Source: Tannerella sp. (GTDB lineage: Bacteria; Bacteroidota; Bacteroidia; Bacteroidales; Tannerellaceae). Taken from it: a stretch of DNA of 7,899 bases. The translations under genes and the position numbers were made by a program. Shown here piece by piece: positions 5,566 to 7,899 of this stretch (position 1 is its first letter; every line of letters begins with the position of its first letter). The notes under the pieces are model-generated. The model searched no databases and had not been told where the DNA came from. It worked only from the letters and a program-made list of their open reading frames with translations. The stretch covers positions 1 through 7,899 of the forward strand of contig JAISWC010000289.1 of NCBI GenBank assembly GCA_031271245.1, given 5' to 3'.

Positions 5566-6390
5566 GATGACAATCTGTTGCTCTTTGGTATACCTGTTAT
5601 AACCGGCGGACATATCCCTCATCATTATTCCGAAGATTCGGATTTTGACACGGAGTATGACGAGAACGGGAATTTGACGTTATTCAGGGTAACAACGGTA
5701 ACCATCAACCTCCGGCGATGACCGTTTTCTGGAGTTTACCGTCACATACAATGCCCAAAACAGCCCCGTATTCATAGAGGCGATATCGTCGAGCGGAGAT
5801 TCTATCTTTAAAGCACATTACGAATATAACAATTACGGATATGCCACCCTGTTTGACAGTTATAATCGGGATTACGAAAAGGGAACATGGATGAGTGCCC
5901 GCAGGGAAACCGTCGAATATGATGCACAGGGAACCCCTGTTTATCTGGACGGTTACGAGAATGGGGAAATGATTTTCAGTCACAGTTTCGAGTATTATGA
6001 CGAAAATTATTTTGCTTCGATAACAAGTTATGGGAGAGAATTCAAAGTCAGGCAGGAATGGAAATACGGTACAGACGGGAAACCGAAGGCTTATTACCAC
6101 TACGAAAACGACGAATTTATAGGTTATGTCAGTTTCTATTCCAACATTTTTTCCGACCCCGGATCGTCCGTCGAACCCGTTTCCGGGAGCGTCGCCACCC
6201 GCGTCTGGGGGTCGGGCGGAAGCTGTACATCGCAGCCGTGGCTACCGGTACGACGCAGGTCTACACCGTGGCCGGGCAGCTGACGAAGACCGTCACGCTG
6301 GCCGCCGGAGAGACCGCCGCGACGCCGCTGCCGCCGGGCGTGTACATCGTCGCGACGGAAGAGAAGACGTGGAAGACGGTGATCCGGTAA
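5566..6390 (+). pseudogene. Broken gene for a Tyr-Asp-rich secreted protein with a sorting-like C-terminal domain
   Basis: Three frame segments together read as one protein. The first (to about 5710) contains DTEYDENGNLTLFRVTT. The second (about 5702-6216) contains FTVTYNAQNSPVFIEAISS, then ETVEYDAQGTPVYLDGY and EWKYGTDGKPKAYYHYEN. The last (about 6220-6390) reads KLYIAAVATGTTQVYTVAG, then QLTKTVTLAAGETA, PLPPGVYIVATEEKTWKTVIR and a stop. The body has the YDxxGN style of YD-repeat/RHS-like surface proteins. The end matches the beta-sandwich domain found at the C-terminus of many secreted Bacteroidales proteins (Por/T9SS-like or DUF6383-like: a V.y...G.L.k......G....pL..GvYiV). There is no start codon or signal peptide in frame, and the fusA2 terminator lies just before it, so the 5' part is gone. 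The two shifts cancel each other. A sequencing error is possible at either site but does not explain the missing start. Confidence 0.7.
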
Positions 6391-6420
6391 ACGCAGCCGA
6401 ATTCGGCCGGGGGTGCGACC

Positions 6421-6448
6421 GTAGAGACGTTGCGCGCAACGTCTCTAC
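6421..6448. repeat. Perfect 28-bp palindrome between convergent genes
   Basis: GTAGAGACGTTGCG (6421-6434) is followed at once by its exact reverse complement, with no spacer. Flanking G-rich (6409-6414) and C-rich (6451-6456) tracts could lengthen an imperfect stem. It sits between the end of the plus-strand pseudogene and the stop of comM, where a bidirectional terminator could act, but there is no T run on either side. I recall palindromes with AGACGTTGC...GCAACGTCT ends as dispersed repeats in several bacterial genomes, so a REP-like interspersed element is the favoured reading. Confidence 0.7.
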
Positions 6449-6526
6449 ACCTCCCCGGAAAACCGGCAGGCAAAAAAACAACTAACCGGAGCGTACGACA
6501 CCGCCACATTTCCGTGCACCCTTCTT

Positions 6527-7899
6527 TCAGGTGCCCCATCCTTCGCGGTCGAGGTTGCGGTAATTGATCGCTTCGGCAATGTGGTGCGGCCGGATAGGGT
6601 CCGAGCCGTCCAGATCGGCGATCGTCCGCGACACTTTCAGAATGCGGTCGTAGGCGCGAGCGGAAAGACTGAGCCGTTCCATGGCATTTTTCAGCCGCGC
6701 AAGCCCCTCATCATCGGGAACGGCGTACTGGTGCAGCTGGCGCGAAGTCATTTGCGCATTGCAATACGTATTTTTGCTCGAAGCGAAGCGTTTGTTTTGC
6801 AGCTCGCGAGCGCGTATAACCCGTTCGCGGACGGCTTCGCTGGGTTCTGCCGGTTGCTTTTCGGATATCTTTTCAAACGGTACGGGCACGATTTCGATCT
6901 GGATGTCAATCCGGTCCAGCAGCGGCCCGGATATCCGGTTCATGTATTTCTGCACGCTCCCCGGCGGACAGAGGCACTGGCGTTCGGGGTGATTGTAATA
7001 ACCGCACGGGCAGGGATTCATGGAGGCCACCAGCATGAAACTCGCCGGATAGTCCACCGCAAAACGGGCGCGCGAAATGCCGATGCACCTGTCTTCGAGC
7101 GGCTGGCGCAGGACTTCGAGTACACTCCGGTTAAATTCCGGCAACTCGTCCAGAAAAAGGACGCCGTTGTGCGCCAGACTGATTTCGCCCGGCTGGGGAA
7201 ACGTTCCGCCGCCCACCATGGCGACGTCCGAAATGGTGTGATGCGGCGAACGGAACGGACGCTGCGCCAGCAGAGACGTGTTTTTCTCCACCTTTCCTGC
7301 CACGGAATGGATTTTGGTCGTTTCGAGCGCTTCCTGCAGCGTGAACGGTGGCAGGATCGACGGTAGCCGTTTGGCCAGCATGGATTTCCCGCTGCCCGGC
7401 GGGCCGATCATGATGATGTTGTGTCCGCCGGCGGCAGCTACTTCCAGCGCACGTTTGACACTCTCCTGGCCGCGCACTTCGGAAAAGTCGCAGTCAAACT
7501 GTTGCTGGCGCGCGTAAAACTCTTCGCGCGTATCGACAACCGTGGGGGTCAGCGATTCTTTCCCGCAGAAAAAATCAATGACCTCCATGATATTTTCGGC
7601 GCCGTATACATTCAGGTTGTTAACTACGGCCGCTTCACGCGCGTTCTGTTTCGGGACAATCAGGCCCTTGAAGCCCTCTTCCCGGGCTTTGATGGCGATC
7701 GGCAGGGCGCCTTTGACCGGTTGCAGACTGCCGTCCAGTGAAAGCTCGCCCATCAGGAGGCACTCTTCCAGCAGGCCGGCATCCAGTCCGGCTTCGCCGG
7801 CGGCCGCCAGGATACCGATCGCCAGCGGCAAATCGTAGGCCGAGCCTTCCTTGCGGATGTCGGCCGGCGCCATGTTGATGACGATACGGGTACGCGGGA
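6527..7899 (-). CDS. comM: ComM/YifB family Mg-chelatase-like AAA+ ATPase (5' end outside window)
   Basis: The frame is open through the right edge: the residues PRTRIVIN precede the first internal Met at 7873, so the real start lies beyond 7899. About 456 residues are visible of a family length near 510; only the first part of the N-terminal ChlI/Lon-like domain is missing. Counting from the Met at 7873, LLMGELSLDG (39-48) belongs to that domain. Walker A GPPGSGKS is at 157-164, Walker B VLFLDELPEF at 238-247, four Cys of a zinc-like knuckle at 288, 290, 300 and 302, the arginine LLDRIDI at 318-324, and a Mg_chelatase_C domain ends the protein. In Vibrio and Haemophilus ComM is a hexameric helicase that drives branch migration during natural transformation. 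The role in Bacteroidales is less studied. It is not a chlorophyll enzyme. Confidence 0.93.
   Translation of the reverse strand, partial: PRTRIVINMAPADIRKEGSAYDLPLAIGILAAAGEAGLDAGLLEECLLMGELSLDGSLQPVKGALPIAIKAREEGFKGLIVPKQNAREAAVVNNLNVYGAENIMEVIDFFCGKESLTPTVVDTREEFYARQQQFDCDFSEVRGQESVKRALEVAAAGGHNIIMIGPPGSGKSMLAKRLPSILPPFTLQEALETTKIHSVAGKVEKNTSLLAQRPFRSPHHTISDVAMVGGGTFPQPGEISLAHNGVLFLDELPEFNRSVLEVLRQPLEDRCIGISRARFAVDYPASFMLVASMNPCPCGYYNHPERQCLCPPGSVQKYMNRISGPLLDRIDIQIEIVPVPFEKISEKQPAEPSEAVRERVIRARELQNKRFASSKNTYCNAQMTSRQLHQYAVPDDEGLARLKNAMERLSLSARAYDRILKVSRTIADLDGSDPIRPHHIAEAINYRNLDREGWGT

Noticed and set aside
6581..7366. 261-codon plus-strand ORF opposite comM
   Set aside because: Shadow of the comM coding strand. 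The comM frame has Walker A, Walker B and zinc-like Cys motifs, while this frame has none.
1..7899. CRISPR arrays, tRNA or rRNA genes
   Set aside because: No regularly spaced 25-40-base repeats, no cloverleaf with a TTCGA-type arm, and no rRNA-like conserved blocks were seen.

Overview
The window looks like a Bacteroidales chromosome (phylum Bacteroidota). The evidence is an EF-G2/FusA2-type translation factor typical of Bacteroides and its relatives, promoter elements of the Bacteroidetes form TAnnTTTG, start regions that are A-rich and poor in Shine-Dalgarno sequence, a HemW of the Bacteroidetes kind, and a C-terminal domain resembling type IX secretion sorting domains. The genus cannot be fixed from the sequence alone.

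Positions 1-1016 contain no intact gene that I can support. They hold pieces of decayed accessory genes: a frameshifted HigB/RelE-like toxin (minus strand), a fragment of an IS transposase (plus strand) running into a terminator-like hairpin, a short 11-bp tandem repeat, and a broken DNA methyltransferase (minus strand). Next to this, at 1017-1743, is an intact two-gene unit on the minus strand: a compact zeta-toxin-like P-loop kinase and a 51-residue protein whose start overlaps the kinase stop by 8 bases. The unit has its own promoter and lies downstream of a 21-bp direct repeat. It is the best candidate for a little-described system here, a possible toxin-antitoxin pair.

The core section is a divergent pair. 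hemW (heme chaperone, radical SAM) runs left. fusA2 runs right and encodes an EF-G paralog whose GTPase signature is altered: Ser replaces the catalytic His, and the G2 and G4 motifs are also changed. The 244-base region between the two starts carries a TATCTTTG element for hemW and a 29-bp near-perfect palindrome that could be the operator controlling fusA2. In Bacteroides thetaiotaomicron fusA2 is known to be activated by the CRP-family regulator Cur during carbon limitation, and its product is reported to support translation without GTP hydrolysis. fusA2 is followed by a 12-bp-arm stem-loop and then a strong intrinsic terminator.

To the right (5566-6390, plus strand) is a pseudogene for a secreted protein rich in Tyr-Asp motifs. 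It has no start codon, carries two compensating frameshifts, and ends in a GC-rich sorting-like domain. A perfect 28-bp palindrome lies between it and the convergent comM/yifB gene (Mg-chelatase-like AAA ATPase), which runs off the right edge.
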